A stretch of DNA of 64,000 bases from Batkoa obscura. Taxonomy: Eukaryota; Entomophthoromycota; Entomophthoromycetes; Entomophthorales; Batkoaceae. The position numbers and the translations under genes are program-made. The stretch covers positions 186,001 through 250,000 of the forward strand of contig JASVEC010000006.1 in the NCBI GenBank assembly GCA_030770535.1, written 5' to 3'. Positions 1 through 11,431 of the stretch are shown here, piece after piece (within the stretch, counting starts at the first letter, position 1; each line of letters opens with the position of its first letter). The notes beneath the pieces are model-generated. The model worked only from the letters and a program-made list of their open reading frames with translations, was not told where the DNA came from and did no database searches.

Positions 1-7
1 TATACAT
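1..7 (-). CDS. 5' tip of a tandem paralogue of the secreted protein gene (cut by window edge)
   Basis: The first bases read, on the minus strand, as ATG followed by a tyrosine codon, in the same context as the start of the secreted-protein gene at 2824 (both lie in a tatacatatttt motif on the plus strand). The next ~150 bases upstream of each ATG are also alike: both have a stretch ending in tatcctttaaattcaaatt-like sequence followed by a ttattattcat-like stretch. I infer that a second copy of that gene lies just outside the window. Only the start codon is visible. Confidence 0.4.
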
Positions 8-1942
8 ATTTTGACTGCTAAAGTTATTTTATACATGTTTTGAGCTATCAGGCTTATATTTATATTAGCAAGAGTGTGATATCCTTTAAATTCAAATTGA
101 TAAAATTGTTATTCACGAGTATGTTCTTCATATTGATAGTGCTAAATATAGATCAAAAGGAAAGGATGTGTTAAACTTAGATTTAAGAATAGCATATGCT
201 TGAAAATACTAACTGCTTCATCAACCCTAGCCATATTCTTTTGGCTTTAAATATATTAAAGTAACTAGCTATTATCTTATTTTTTAATATACAAGCTATC
301 CTCTAAAATTCATTCTTCTTAAATAATATTTAATCATATATACGCTAATGTATCTATATTTACATTAAAGTTTCATGCTAATCTAATTATTGAAAATTTA
401 TTTTTAAATTCAGATAGTTTCTGTTATAGCCTATAGGCTATATTCTCTTTTTATGTAAAATACACTCTGCGGTGAACTGAGGAACGCGATAAAACAAGTA
501 TGCAAGTGCACCACTTAACTGAAAAGTACATTATGAAGTTTTTATCCAAAAACATCATATTAATTAAAAATACGTATTTCTTTTCTTTCTAGAAAAATAC
601 ATTTTTCAAGATACGGTCGGCTTAATAAACATAATAGGGGATTTTAATAAAATTTAATGGATTTACTCTTCTATAAGTGTTTGCATTAAGTGTCATGATA
701 TTATATCCTCTTTCATTTTGTTATATTTGCATTTCATTTTAAAAAGGTTAAGGTTAATGTTTATTGTTTTTTAAATAACCTGTTTTATCTAAAGAATTTA
801 TAATTTTTTTCTGTTTTGTATAGTAACTTGACAACGCTAAAAGTTATTAGCTTGTCAAGTATTAATTTTAACATTTTTATACAAAATAATTTTAAAATAC
901 AGGATTTCCAGCTTATTGTGGCTCTTTGAAGAAAAAAATTTGAACAAACAGATAAAAAAATTTTGATAATAATTTGTTGCTAAAAGTGAGCAGAAATAAA
1001 CGCTGTAATAGAAATTACTAATCTAATTGAAATCAAAGGATATTTAAACAGAAGGTTACTATTATTAAAGTGATCTCCCTACTATAGGCGTGCCAAGATA
1101 AGCATTTAAAGCACCAGATTGTAAAGAAATAAACTTATTTCATCTAATTTATAGTTTCTGTTACAACTTTTAACTTTTTTAACTTTTAGTTCAAATTTAT
1201 TATTGAATTTACACATCAGCTTGTTTATTTTTTCATTCAAGACCTGTAATGAGCTGCAAATTCTATATATTAAAACACCTTAGTAATTTTGTAGGGATGT
1301 ATCTTTTTTTAGTATACAAACTTCATTTTTAACTTTCAATATAAAATCAAGTTATTACTTTGTAATATCAAATTCTAAAATATCAAAGTAGCTTTAGAAT
1401 CTGCTTTTAATTTACAATCCTTTTAAGATAGTTACAGTATTTTTATACATCACAGTTATAGCAAGAAATAAATAGAACCAAACCAAAAAAAAATGATAAT
1501 AACTTCCGACAAAGTGAACAAAATCATAAATATTATTAAGTAACTTTGATTTTATTCACTTTCATTGAAAAATATTTTGATAATATTTTTTAGTCCTTTC
1601 AAAAAAAATTCTTGGTATAGCCGTGATATAATAAAAATACTGTACTTTAAATTTGAAAGATAAATAACTGTATTGTGCAATATACTTAAAAAAATCATTT
1701 TGGTAATGATTTGCAATTACATGGGAAACAATTAATTTCATGATAATTCTAACTGATTTATTGTGTTTAAATATAAAGAAATGTATCACTTTTAATAGAA
1801 CTTTTCATTGACTAAATTCACATATGTAACAATTAAAAGTTTAAACATTGAATAAAAATATTACAAAAAATTATTTATTGATAACACAATCAGTTGAAGA
1901 AAATTGGTTAAAGTCCTAATTCTACTACAGCTATAATGATAA
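8..1942. other. Intergenic, AT-rich; no gene recognised
   Basis: The left ~200 bases resemble the upstream region of the secreted-protein gene at 2825-2960. Around 905-975 a stretch (ttgaagaaaaaaatttgaac and following) resembles the left end of the inverted-repeat element at 4155, so it may be an eroded copy. The longest open frames here are low-complexity and look fortuitous. Confidence 0.5.
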
Positions 1943-2824
1943 CTAACCTATAAGGCCAATCGTCATAATAGGGTCATCTTTATCTGCAAATTGAGGATCA
2001 TAGGATATATGGAATCTATCTATACCCTTATAGATCGATTTCTCTATTCCTAACCCCATTATACGAGTAAAAATGTGAACTAGTTGTATATCTAATCCGT
2101 CAGCATATAACCAAGTTGTTGGTGTGTTGCTTGGGTCTACTTTATATCCTAATATATTCAACAAACAATTATCTTTCTTTTCAAGTAACTTTTCCCACAT
2201 ATGAACACAACCTTGTAGATTAGTACCTACACAGCTGGCTGTTATAGAAAAATCAGATAATAAGCCATTGGTTGGTCTATCAGGAAAGTCTGTATCTAAA
2301 GCATCTAATATCTTTTTCTTTGTATTTTTAATCTCAGTTGTATTTCCAAATATCTTGAGTTGAAATTCTAAGTGGCGTTTACAAAAGGCTTTTTTAGCAT
2401 CAAGGCCATACATCATATTTACTGCGTTTTTTTTATCTAAAGTCTTTAACTTATCTATACACTTTGGTAATTCCACATCGAGTACTGATTGCTCTATAGG
2501 ATACCAGTAACTGGATACTACATCATAGATTGGTAGATTGGAAATTACCCAATTAGGGTCGAAGCTACACATTGGGAAAGTATTACCAGGTAGCTGTATG
2601 CGTAAAAAATCAGCTTTGTAATCCTTACAATTTCCTGTGTATGGTTTATTTAATAATAAGCCAGGTATTGGAGCTGAGTTGTCAGTTATAATGCATTTGT
2701 CTTTCTCTGTACTGTACAAAGGTGCATAATCAACAAAATTAAGCTTTTCAGGAGGCACATCTGGTAATAATTGGCAGTATATGTTATGGAGCAATATAAT
2801 CGATATAAATACAAAGTTATACAT
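1943..2824 (-). CDS. Secreted cysteine-rich protein of unknown function
   Basis: A single-exon gene for 293 residues. Residues 1-17 form a hydrophobic signal peptide ending in Y-C, so the mature protein should leave the cell or enter the secretory pathway. The mature part has eight cysteines (about residues 44, 66, 86, 121, 148, 198, 206, 219), an even number that fits disulfides, and one clear N-glycosylation sequon (G-N-T-T near 161). There is no hydrophobic C-terminus, so no GPI anchor or TM helix. I do not recognise the family. Matching upstream DNA at the window's left edge suggests it belongs to a tandem, possibly lineage-specific, secreted family such as extracellular effectors; that role is inference only. 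Confidence 0.75.
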   Translation of the reverse strand: MYNFVFISIILLHNIYCQLLPDVPPEKLNFVDYAPLYSTEKDKCIITDNSAPIPGLLLNKPYTGNCKDYKADFLRIQLPGNTFPMCSFDPNWVISNLPIYDVVSSYWYPIEQSVLDVELPKCIDKLKTLDKKNAVNMMYGLDAKKAFCKRHLEFQLKIFGNTTEIKNTKKKILDALDTDFPDRPTNGLLSDFSITASCVGTNLQGCVHMWEKLLEKKDNCLLNILGYKVDPSNTPTTWLYADGLDIQLVHIFTRIMGLGIEKSIYKGIDRFHISYDPQFADKDDPIMTIGLIG

Positions 2825-3969
2825 ATTTTAATTATGAAGTTTATTTTTTATTTTTAAACAATCAAGCTTTATTTATAATAGCAAAAGGACTGTATCCTTA
2901 AATTCAAATTAATACAGTTATTATTTATGATAGATTCATCATATTAATAATTATAGAAAAATTAATTAAAAATGAGCAAAATGCTAAACTTAGGCTATGT
3001 AATATATTTTTACTCTATAATACCTTTACTATAACCTTGAACTTCACCTTATATTTCTTCAATTAATAGCACAAGATAACTAGCACTTTAAATTTTGTGA
3101 AAGTAGTGGCAAACCAATCAAATATATTTTTCCCCTCTAAATATTATTTACTGAAATATGTATGTGTTAGCGGATCAATATTTATATTAATCTTATGCAA
3201 ATATATTTAGTTCAAAAATGCATTTCAAATTAAGCTAGAGTCTCCGTGCAAAATGTTTTTACGCTATTTTTACGTATATGATATTATAATATTTATAGAC
3301 TATTTTAAAATAAGGAAATCAATTACATTCTGCTACCGAGAAAAGCCCATTTTTGAAAATAATAATTAACTTGATAAATACATTTTATTAAGGTTAGTTT
3401 ACAAATTAAAGAATAACGCCAAATATTAAGGGTTGTGTTTGTAAAGTGAATAATACATTTGATAGCTAAAAATAGAACAAATATATACAAAAACTTCATT
3501 GCATCATATTAATATCTGAATCTATTTTTAACAAAATGTTTTAATACCAGATGAACTATGGGAGTCAGATTGGCTGTCAAATCCAAATTTTTTTAATAAT
3601 GTGGCAAATATTATCAGCAGTAAAAGCTTTAGTTAAAGAACTAGCGTAGACAAAGTCTTAAAGTTTACATCTCTCTCATATGTGAAAAACTGGTAGATAA
3701 AGGAAAATGTAAGATCGATATGTATAGAGGACATTATAAAAAATTGGCGGGATGGTTGTATAAAGCCGACTAGATAACTCGTATATTAAATAATAAGATT
3801 TAAGTTATAAAATAAAGTGAGTAAAAACAGTATTATTAACATCAATATTTTATTTTTACATATACTTTAATTTTAGAATTATAAATACCAATAAATAAAA
3901 AATTAATATAAGATTTCAACGAATCCGGATCATCTTATACAAATCTTAAAAGTGTATCTAAAAACCTTT

Positions 3970-4076
3970 ATATGGGTATGTTTTTTTTGGTTTCATCACT
4001 TTTTCCATTTTTTATGCGCTATTTGAGCAGAAAGATTATTAATAAAATTCTTAAACAAAAAAATACATCCCCATAT
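3970..4076 (+). mobile_element. 107-bp MITE, copy 1 (forward)
   Basis: Starts ATATGGG and ends CCCCATAT. The interior carries the family core (ttggtttcatcactttttcc, an AGCGCT-like centre, ttcttaaacaaaaaaataca). The same 105-110 bp sequence recurs about a dozen times in the window. ATAT at both edges suggests a TA target duplication. Confidence 0.85.
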
Positions 4077-4154
4077 GCATTTTTAGAGTTAATATTTATT
4101 TCATTTTAGACTCAATAGGGAACAAATGTCTAGAAAAAAGTATGGCAATACAGG

Positions 4155-4395
4155 TTTTTGAATCTACTCGGCTGTCTCAAAAAAAGAATTTGAACAAACT
4201 GATAAAGAGTTTCTTAGCAATAATCAATTTTAAACAAAATAATACATTATAGTGAAAGCTATTAAGGTTTTGACCACAATCAATTAATTTTCGTTACATT
4301 ATTTTTTGTTAACCTTTTAAATTTAATTATTGACAAGAAAATTTCTACGGTTTGCTCAAATTCTTTTCTTGAGACAACCGAGTAGGTTCAAAAAA
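4155..4395. mobile_element. 241-bp inverted-repeat element, second MITE family
   Basis: The ends are imperfect inverted repeats of about 40 bp: the left begins tttttgaatctactcggctg and the right end, reverse-complemented, begins tttttgaacctactcggttg; both continue into a gaatttga(a/g)caaac motif. The ~150-bp interior is AT-rich with no coding capacity. It has no sequence link to the 107-bp family. A weak second copy may lie at about 905-1230. The target duplication is unclear. Confidence 0.65.
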
Positions 4396-4695
4396 TCTAG
4401 TTTATTGCCTAATAGCTTGTATTTTAAACTAATAAATTCAATATAAAAATATCTAAACCTTGATTAATTTATCTTTGCTTTAGCTAATATAATGTAAGTC
4501 ATAGAAAATACTGTATTTTAGTTAGCTTTTATATAAATTAAGCTTAATATATTGCAAATAATATTTATCATTTCCATAGTAAATTATGAACTTTGTTCTC
4601 ATTTAGGAAAGTAGTGAATTACGTACCAATTAAAAATATTAAAATTAAAATCAAAATCAAAAAAAATAATTTTACTTTTTTTATCAACACAAAGC

Positions 4696-6214
4696 ATGGA
4701 AGTAAATCTAGGTGGCTACTAACAATATTACAAAACATTTACAGATTATTATAGGAAGAACACAGCTATAAAGACGCGAAAATCCTAGTACTAGGAGCTG
4801 GCGGTTTAGGTTGTGAGATTTTAAAAAACTTAGCTTTGCTTGGGTTTAAGGAGATTACAGTGATTGATATGGATACTATTGATCTTAGCAACTTGAATAG
4901 ACAGTTTCTTTTTCGGTAAACATTTATGTCTGTTAAATTCATCATTACTAAAGCACTATATAAAGTGAAGAAGACATTGGTAAACCAAAGGCAGAGATAG
5001 CGGCTAGATTTATCAATAATAGAATTAAAGGGATCAATGTTATACCGTAATAGTTATATAATAGTATTGTAAATTATAAAATTAAGCTTCTATAGAATAT
5101 ATGGAAAAATACAGGACCATGATGAAGATTTTTATTCCGAGTTTCAGATTGTAATTAGTGGATTAGATTCTATTGAAGCTAGACGTTGGATGAACGCTAC
5201 TTTATATTCCATTTCTGAAAAAAGTGGTTATCCTATGCCTTTTATTGATGGGGGCACAGAAGGTAGACATTTTTCATAATAATTAATTTATTGTTTTTAA
5301 TGGCTTTTATAGGATTTAAAGGGCAAGCAAGAGTAATTTTATTTAATAATGACGATAATGGTGCTTGCTTTGAATGCTCATTGGATTTATTTAATAAACA
5401 AACAACGTACCCGATATGTACTATTGCTAATACCCCTAGATTGCCAGAGCATTGTATTGAATGGGCTTCAGTACTTGAATGGCCAAAAGTATTTCCTGGT
5501 AAGTATATGAATAGATGATGAAATATTGGTATTGACGTTTAACAGACAAGAAACTTGACAAAGATGACCCAGAGCATGTTTCATGGCTACAAAAGGTAGC
5601 TCATACACGTGCAGAGGAGTTCGGTATTGAAGGAGTTACTTATTCATTAACACAAGGGGTAATAAAAAATATCATACCAGCTATTGCTTCAACCAATGCG
5701 GTTATTTCAGGTAACTAATTAATAAATAACAACCATATTGCTAACTTTATTTTATAGCTGCTTGTTGTAATGAAGCATATAAATTAGCTACTGGAACTTC
5801 ACCACTTTTGAATAACTATTTAACTTATTCGGGCAACGAAGGGATCTATACGTATAAACATTTCATTGAAAACAGAGAAGGGTGTCCGGTATGTTCAGAC
5901 AAACCTTTGACTATGACTATAAATGAGTTAACAGTGTTGGAAGATTTTATTGACTTATTAAAAGAAAAACCAGAAGTGTAAGATTAAATAGCATAAATAT
6001 AGTATATATTGATTATCGTTATAGGCTAACAAAAAATCCAAGTATCAGTGTTAACGGTAAAAGTATAAGAATGGTTGCCCCAACTATATTAGAAGAGAAC
6101 ACTCGCCCAAATTTAAAAAAAACGCTTGCAGAGCTTTTTGAAAATGGTTCTGAGTTAAATATAACCGATTCTTCTATTGCTAATCAACTTCGAATTATTG
6201 TTAATTTTGCATAA
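4696..6214 (+). CDS. UBA3: NEDD8-activating enzyme E1 catalytic subunit (UBA3)
   Basis: Eight exons: 4696-4701, 4755-4915, 4966-5046, 5096-5262, 5313-5498, 5546-5710, 5758-5977, 6025-6214, giving 391 residues. UBA3 with its partner ULA1/APPBP1 adenylates NEDD8/Rub1 and takes it as a thioester before transfer to UBC12, which drives cullin neddylation. Visible are the nucleotide-binding loop [12 protein letters not shown] (residues ~16-27), the NLNRQFLFR motif, LDSIEARRW, the zinc-ligand pairs C157-x2-C160 and the later C-P-V-C, and the catalytic cysteine C174 in the [14 protein letters not shown] context typical of UBA3 rather than UBA1/UBA2. The C-terminus is the UBL-like E2-binding domain. 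The first exon is only ATG GAA. The gene is convergent with IMP4, with a gap of about 200 bp. Confidence 0.93.
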
Positions 6215-6415
6215 ATAAATAAATGTATATTTGAATCTCTACAGTACATTAAAACATAAAAAATACTACATCTAATTTGTTTCGCATTTAAGTAATGTTA
6301 TTATTTAACCCTGAAATTTATTTATAATTTAAAAACTCTATAAACGATCTATACTATCAAAATCCCAGTTATAAAAATATTTTCACTTGTCAAGTACAAA
6401 CTTAACTCTAAAGGC

Positions 6416-7669
6416 TTAAATAGCATCCCTCTTTTTAGCTGTGCGTTGATATGGACGAAGGACCCATTCATCGTCAGCATCTTTAAGGTCTGCAGTACCA
6501 AGTTTGATTTGATAAACTAATAATAAAATTTAGTTAAACAACTAAAAAAAATTAAATAGCCAACTTACGTCTCATCTCAAACCTAGGTCCTACCTCTGCC
6601 AATTGTACATCTTTAGGACCAACTTTATAATATACATGATGGCTATTAAACTGTTAGTTAAATCACATGAAATAAATTCAACTTACCGGAAAGAAATATA
6701 ATCGTTTTGATTAGCAAAAGTGAGTACTCTTTTAGAGTCTGGTTTGGGAACTGGGAATAAATATTTAAGAATATTCATAACCTAAAATGATAAATAAAAT
6801 AAACATCAAATAAAATCTAAATTTTACTTACCCTTTGTCCCAACTTAGTTTCAAATTTATCAAAGATAAGCTGTGGATAAGCTTCTGAAACTGTTCCTCT
6901 ATCTTTGATATCATGTCTTAATACTACGTTATAAAGTGTAAAGTAAGCTGTAGGGCCATATGGGAAATGAGATATTATCATTCCATCTAAATAAAGTTTA
7001 GTCAAAAAGGAACTTCACTACCAAAAATCAAAATACCTGGTTCACCACGATGTTCGTGTAAGATAACCAAGTCAGTGACATCATTTGATTTACATGTATC
7101 GACAATATCTTTCATAACATAGTTACCTCGATTTACTCGTTGTGAGTTTGGTAACATTAAGCGCATTTCCTAAATTATTTTATTTGTCTTAACTATTAAA
7201 GTTTTATAGCCATTATTATTACTTTTGAAAATTGCTGAAGTCTTGAACTAGGATCTCTGGAAGTGGTTACTAAAATTTTTGGGTCATAAGAACCTGCTTT
7301 AGCATATTCATCATCCATGTGGGTTGTTGGGGCTTAAATAATGTTAATAATGAAATTTTTCGTGCCTTAATGTCTACCTTCTTGTGTAGCATCTTTTAAC
7401 ATATCTCTTTTTAACTGTTCGGACTCATTTTTTAAGTCTGTTGGTATCGGTCTACCCTCTAAATTACAACGTTTAGGTTTAGTTTAACTTTTCAATTTAT
7501 TCTCACCTTCTAATGCCTTCTTAATCTCTTGTTTCTTTTCATAAATTTGACGATCCTTTTGCTCTAAGGATTTACGATAAAGATATTCTCGGCGCAATCT
7601 GTTCTGTCTACGTAACTATAATATATTTAATATTTACTCTTACTTTTTATATTTGATTTTTATTACCAT
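6416..7669 (-). CDS. IMP4: U3 snoRNP / SSU processome protein IMP4 (Brix domain)
   Basis: Nine exons on the minus strand: 7667-7669, 7507-7615, 7378-7458, 7223-7332, 7037-7169, 6832-6986, 6687-6781, 6569-6642, 6416-6516; 286 residues, close to yeast Imp4 (290). It acts in the nucleolus within the MPP10 complex, binding U3 snoRNA for 18S pre-rRNA processing. Evidence: N-terminal basic helix starting [16 protein letters not shown], then the Brix-domain signatures [16 protein letters not shown], the [12 protein letters not shown] and [13 protein letters not shown] segments, [11 protein letters not shown], and the conserved GPRFEMR/YQIKLGT end. The first exon is just the start codon: ATG is directly followed by gtaata and splices to TTACGTAGA. 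It is divergent from COG4 across 206 bp. Confidence 0.95.
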
Positions 7670-7875
7670 TTTTAATTTATAAGAAAAATAATTTTATTTC
7701 TTTCTCAGATTTTAATTTGGTTGCAAAAAATATTGTGCATAGAGGTGAATTTGCTTTGGTTTTTACTCTTTTGCAACACTTCTAAATAGCATCTCCTCAA
7801 GAAATAAATACCAATCAAACTTGTCGAATTTACTAAAAAAGGGAGAGATTAAAACTAGCTGTCAACATTTTTACA
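7670..7875. promoter_or_regulatory. Divergent IMP4/COG4 promoter interval
   Basis: 206 bp separate the two start codons. It contains a CCAAT pentamer near 7811 (ataccaatcaa), a common fungal HAP-complex site. Shared control is inference. Confidence 0.4.
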
Positions 7876-10525
7876 ATGAATTTAAGTCTAACACAGATCA
7901 AAGAAATTACTAGTTTGGAAAAGTTAAAAGAATTGGTCAAAGAGATCGAAGAGGAAGAGATTAATATTGAACAAGTTTTGGAAACTAAAATTAAAACAAG
8001 GGATGAAATTAATTCGGAATATGAACAGTTTCTGAACTCTACGTAATATTAATTCACAGTTTAATTAATTTATACTAAAATCAAATAGCGAATTGGTAGA
8101 TAGTCTTACTAAAACTTGCTTGGATTGGTTTCATACTGTTAGTAAAATGAATGAGACTTATAATTCTGCTACCGAGCAACTTGTGAAGTTGGATCAAGAA
8201 AAAGTAATTTACATTTTAACACGCAATTTAAAATATTAAAATAGTAGAATGAAATGAAACAAAGTTTAAATTTAATGGAACAATCTCAACTATTAAAGGT
8301 AAGTATATGTGGATTTTGTTACTAAGTGGTTTAATATCGAAATATTTTGAACTAGGAATTACATTCAGAATTAAATTTAGCAATGACTAGAAAAGATTTC
8401 GACTTAAGCATAACATTAATTCATAAATATATGAACTTAGACTATCAGAAAGTATTGAGTTCACCTTATTCTAATTTTATAAAAGTAACTATTAGCTAAT
8501 AAATTAAATGAATAAAATTAAATTTTAAAGGAAGCAGACTGGAAGGAAGAAAACAGCTTTGAAAACATTAAAGAAACAGTTTTTAATTATTTAAAAAAAG
8601 AATTTGAAAAAGCAATCAAGGTTAATAGTTTATCCCAAATACAAGATAATGTCCATAAGTTTCCATTAATCAAAGAGCACCGTTATGGCTTAAGTGTTTA
8701 TTCACACTATTTACAAACTCAATTAGATAATTTGGTTGATAATGAGATTAATAAGATTGGTAAGTAGTATTTGTTTACAAGTTAATCATACTAATTATTT
8801 TTTTAGGCTTAGAGTTTTGTGATAAATTCAAAAGACTTTTAGAAGAAGCATCTAGAATCTGTTTACAATCAAGCCAATTGATAGAACCAAGTTATGGGGA
8901 AGGATGGAGTATAATATTATTAGGGGATTTACTTGGTGATATCAACAAGCATACATTGGGTATTAAGAATCAATTTTATGAAATATTTGAATTAAATGAA
9001 AAACTTCGAATTATTCATTCCAGTTTTATGGCTACTCATAATCAAAAAGTTAATTCAAAAAATAATCATACGCAAAATGTAACTTTGGATTTAAAAGAAT
9101 TAGATCAATTATTAGGCGAAATATCTCTAGTTTCACAAAAGTGTACTTTGTTTCGAAGATTGTTCCTTAATTTAGCGAAGGTAATATTATTTAAATAATT
9201 ATAATATCAAAACATTTATTTTTTCTAGAAACAAGTCGATAAATCAAAAGAGAATCAAAATAATTTATTGCCGTTTGATGAAGTTAATTCGAGATATCAA
9301 TGGATAAAAGAAGAAGGGATATGCCCCTCTTTTCAGCCAATTATTGAAGCCTTCCCAGTTATTGAAAAGTATTATTTAAGTTTATCTACAGAAAAAGTAA
9401 ATTTATAGTTTATAAAAATATAGCTTGTACTTACCCTGTTTAGGCAATTGAATTGGATGAATATGAAGAAGGTAATGGAAATTCAAGCAGTATTGATGAC
9501 ATCTTCTATTTAATAAAAAAAGGTTCATTCCGCTCTTTAATGTCGTGCAATCTTGACACATTTCGTAATTCAATGACGATCTATAACTCATGCTTTAAAG
9601 AGCTTCTACAATCATTTATGCTACTGACAACACAAAATGACAATACAAATCCCAACAAAACAGGACTTAATTTAAGAGAAAGATTAATCAATATAAATAA
9701 CTCATTGATTAGTTCCAACTACTTAAAAAAGATGATTAAGGATCTTAAAGAAGCAGTTCAAAGGACATTGGGAGCATCAGGGTTTGAGGAAGAAGTCATT
9801 AATTCTTTTATCAGTGCAGTGGAACTATTAAATTCCACTTTTGTAGCGTTTGAAAACTTACATAAAAATTCAATCAAATATTTATTAGAAACAGTCATCC
9901 AACCAAAAGTGGTCGCTTTCTTTAATCAATTAATTAAGGATTCGAATTATATCATTGAAGATTTAGCAATGGTTCGACCAATTCAATCTAAGTTTGTTGA
10001 TCGCTTTTCTACCTTTTTAAAGCCCTTTAAAGTAAGTCAACTATATTTTTTGTATCTTTTATTTTAATCGCTTATTCAGCTGCATTTTACAGATGATAAC
10101 TTCAACCATTTTATTATTGGCTTATCCAAAATATTGAATAACGAAATGATAAGATTCCTTAAAGCTAATACTTATAATGAAAATGGCTTGATTGCTTTAG
10201 AAGAAGACTTTAGTATCATTATTCATTTTATATTAGAACAAAGTGAAGATATTATAAATAATGAATTTGACAATGTAACCTTCCTACTTAAAATTGTGCT
10301 TATGGAACATAACGATGAATTATGTGATTTGGCTGATCAATTTTCACAACAAAAGATATTACCTATTAATATTTTAGAATTAAAAGAGCTATTAAGTTTA
10401 AGGTAATTATATTCAAATAACAGTAATCATTTCTAATAACAATTTAAAGAACGGAAATTCCTATTCAACCCTTTTTAGATACTTTTCAAGAAATTGAAAA
10501 AGCTAAAGAGAAAGAAATTAATTAA
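7876..10525 (+). CDS. COG4: Conserved oligomeric Golgi complex subunit 4 (COG4)
   Basis: Ten exons: 7876-8042, 8089-8203, 8248-8298, 8356-8484, 8531-8759, 8807-9180, 9229-9396, 9444-10031, 10080-10402, 10450-10525; 739 residues. COG4 is a lobe A subunit of the COG tether for retrograde vesicles at the Golgi and binds SNAREs and Sly1. Visible: N-terminal coiled-coil (TSLEKLKELVKEIEEEE), the COG4 hallmark HKFPLIKEHRYGLSVYSHYL matching the family's 'fPLlG...GL..Y..YL' segment, the SQKCTLFRRLF segment, and the C-terminal helical bundle with IKPQV-like VIQPKVVAFFN and the end LKELLSLRTEIP, which parallels the human 'vlaLRiDF' tail. The exon 9 acceptor was chosen at cag|ctgcat because the next AG is out of frame. 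Divergence is high, so COG4 rests on order and spacing of these motifs. Confidence 0.82.
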
Positions 10526-10675
10526 TTATATTCTAAATAAAATAAAATTGTTTTGACTATAAACCTTAATCTTTAAACTATTTTATAAACTAATCATAAC
10601 TAATTTAAAATTTAAAATAAAATAACTCAATTTAATACCAATGCTGTTATCTATTCCAAGTTTATCTATTATTAT

Positions 10676-11278
10676 TTATATTTTATGAGGTGCAGCATGG
10701 AATGGAGACCACATACCACGTACTGATTCATTAGTCGATAAAACTCTACGTTTACTAAAGTCTACTTCTTTTCCACCTTGGCTTGATTGTAGTGCTTGAA
10801 ATTTAGTCAAAATTTCTTTAGGTTTAAAGTTAGGAATTTCAACTTCTTTAACTGTACCACAGTCTATAAGAGTTAGTGTTTTTAATAAAATAGAGTCATA
10901 TAAAATATTACTATATCTTGCTTCAATCTTTGGGTGTTTCCAAGGCTGATGTTTGATTATAACTTCTGTTTCTGGATTTTGTTTGGCAAATGGAACTAAA
11001 TATTGTTTGACGAAATTGCTATTAAAATGTTAGAACTTATCTATCATTTCTAGTTAAAATTACCTAACACCTTTACTTGAGCCTCCAGATTCACAATAAG
11101 ATAAAACAAGTCTGTTACATTGAACTACAAAACCACCTTTTGCGCCATTATTATACTCACTTGGGACAATTTCTTTTTTGAAATGTACTGGCTTCAATTG
11201 AAATCCATTAAGGTTAACTGCCTTTAATTTGTCGCCTAATACGCTGGCCATAAATCTTGATCCGATTTTTTTACTCAT
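10676..11278 (-). CDS. MRPL43: Mitochondrial large-subunit ribosomal protein mL43
   Basis: Two exons (11064-11278 and 10676-11018), 185 residues. Belongs to the L51/S25/CI-B8 thioredoxin-like family; yeast counterpart MRPL51. The signature is GGFVVQCNRLVLSYCESGGSS-K-G-x-R with a downstream basic TEVIIKHQPWKHPKIEARY stretch. I use the internal methionine MSKKIGSRFM; an in-frame ATG 14 codons upstream (11318-11320) would add a basic, hydrophobic N-terminus that could aid mitochondrial targeting. The C-terminal ~70 residues after the domain extend beyond the yeast protein. It is convergent with COG4 (150 bp apart) and divergent from the next gene. Confidence 0.9.
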
Positions 11279-11431
11279 TTTTCTAAATTCAATTTTTATA
11301 AAAGAAAAGTTAGTTTTCAATTCTTAGCAGTAATTAACTTTAAAACTGCAAAAAGTATTTTGATCCTATTTTGGGTAAAAATTGAAAGCTCGAAATTCAA
11401 AGGTTTTCATTTTATATTACTCTTACAGAAA
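11279..11431. promoter_or_regulatory. Short divergent promoter, mL43 / C9orf85-like gene
   Basis: Only ~150 bp separate the two start codons, so transcription must start within it or inside the 5' ends. A tcttacag just before the second ATG looks like a splice acceptor, so the plus-strand gene may have a non-coding first exon. No clear TATA or CCAAT box is seen. Confidence 0.35.

Larger units (their letters stand above)
2825..4695. other. Intergenic region with two small inverted-repeat elements
   Basis: No convincing gene. The part next to 2824 is the presumed promoter of the secreted-protein gene. Two mobile-element relics are listed separately (3970-4076 and 4155-4395). A short open stretch near 3540-3640 beginning L-P-D-E-L-W-E-S-D-W is interrupted by stops, and I could not assign it. 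Confidence 0.5.
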
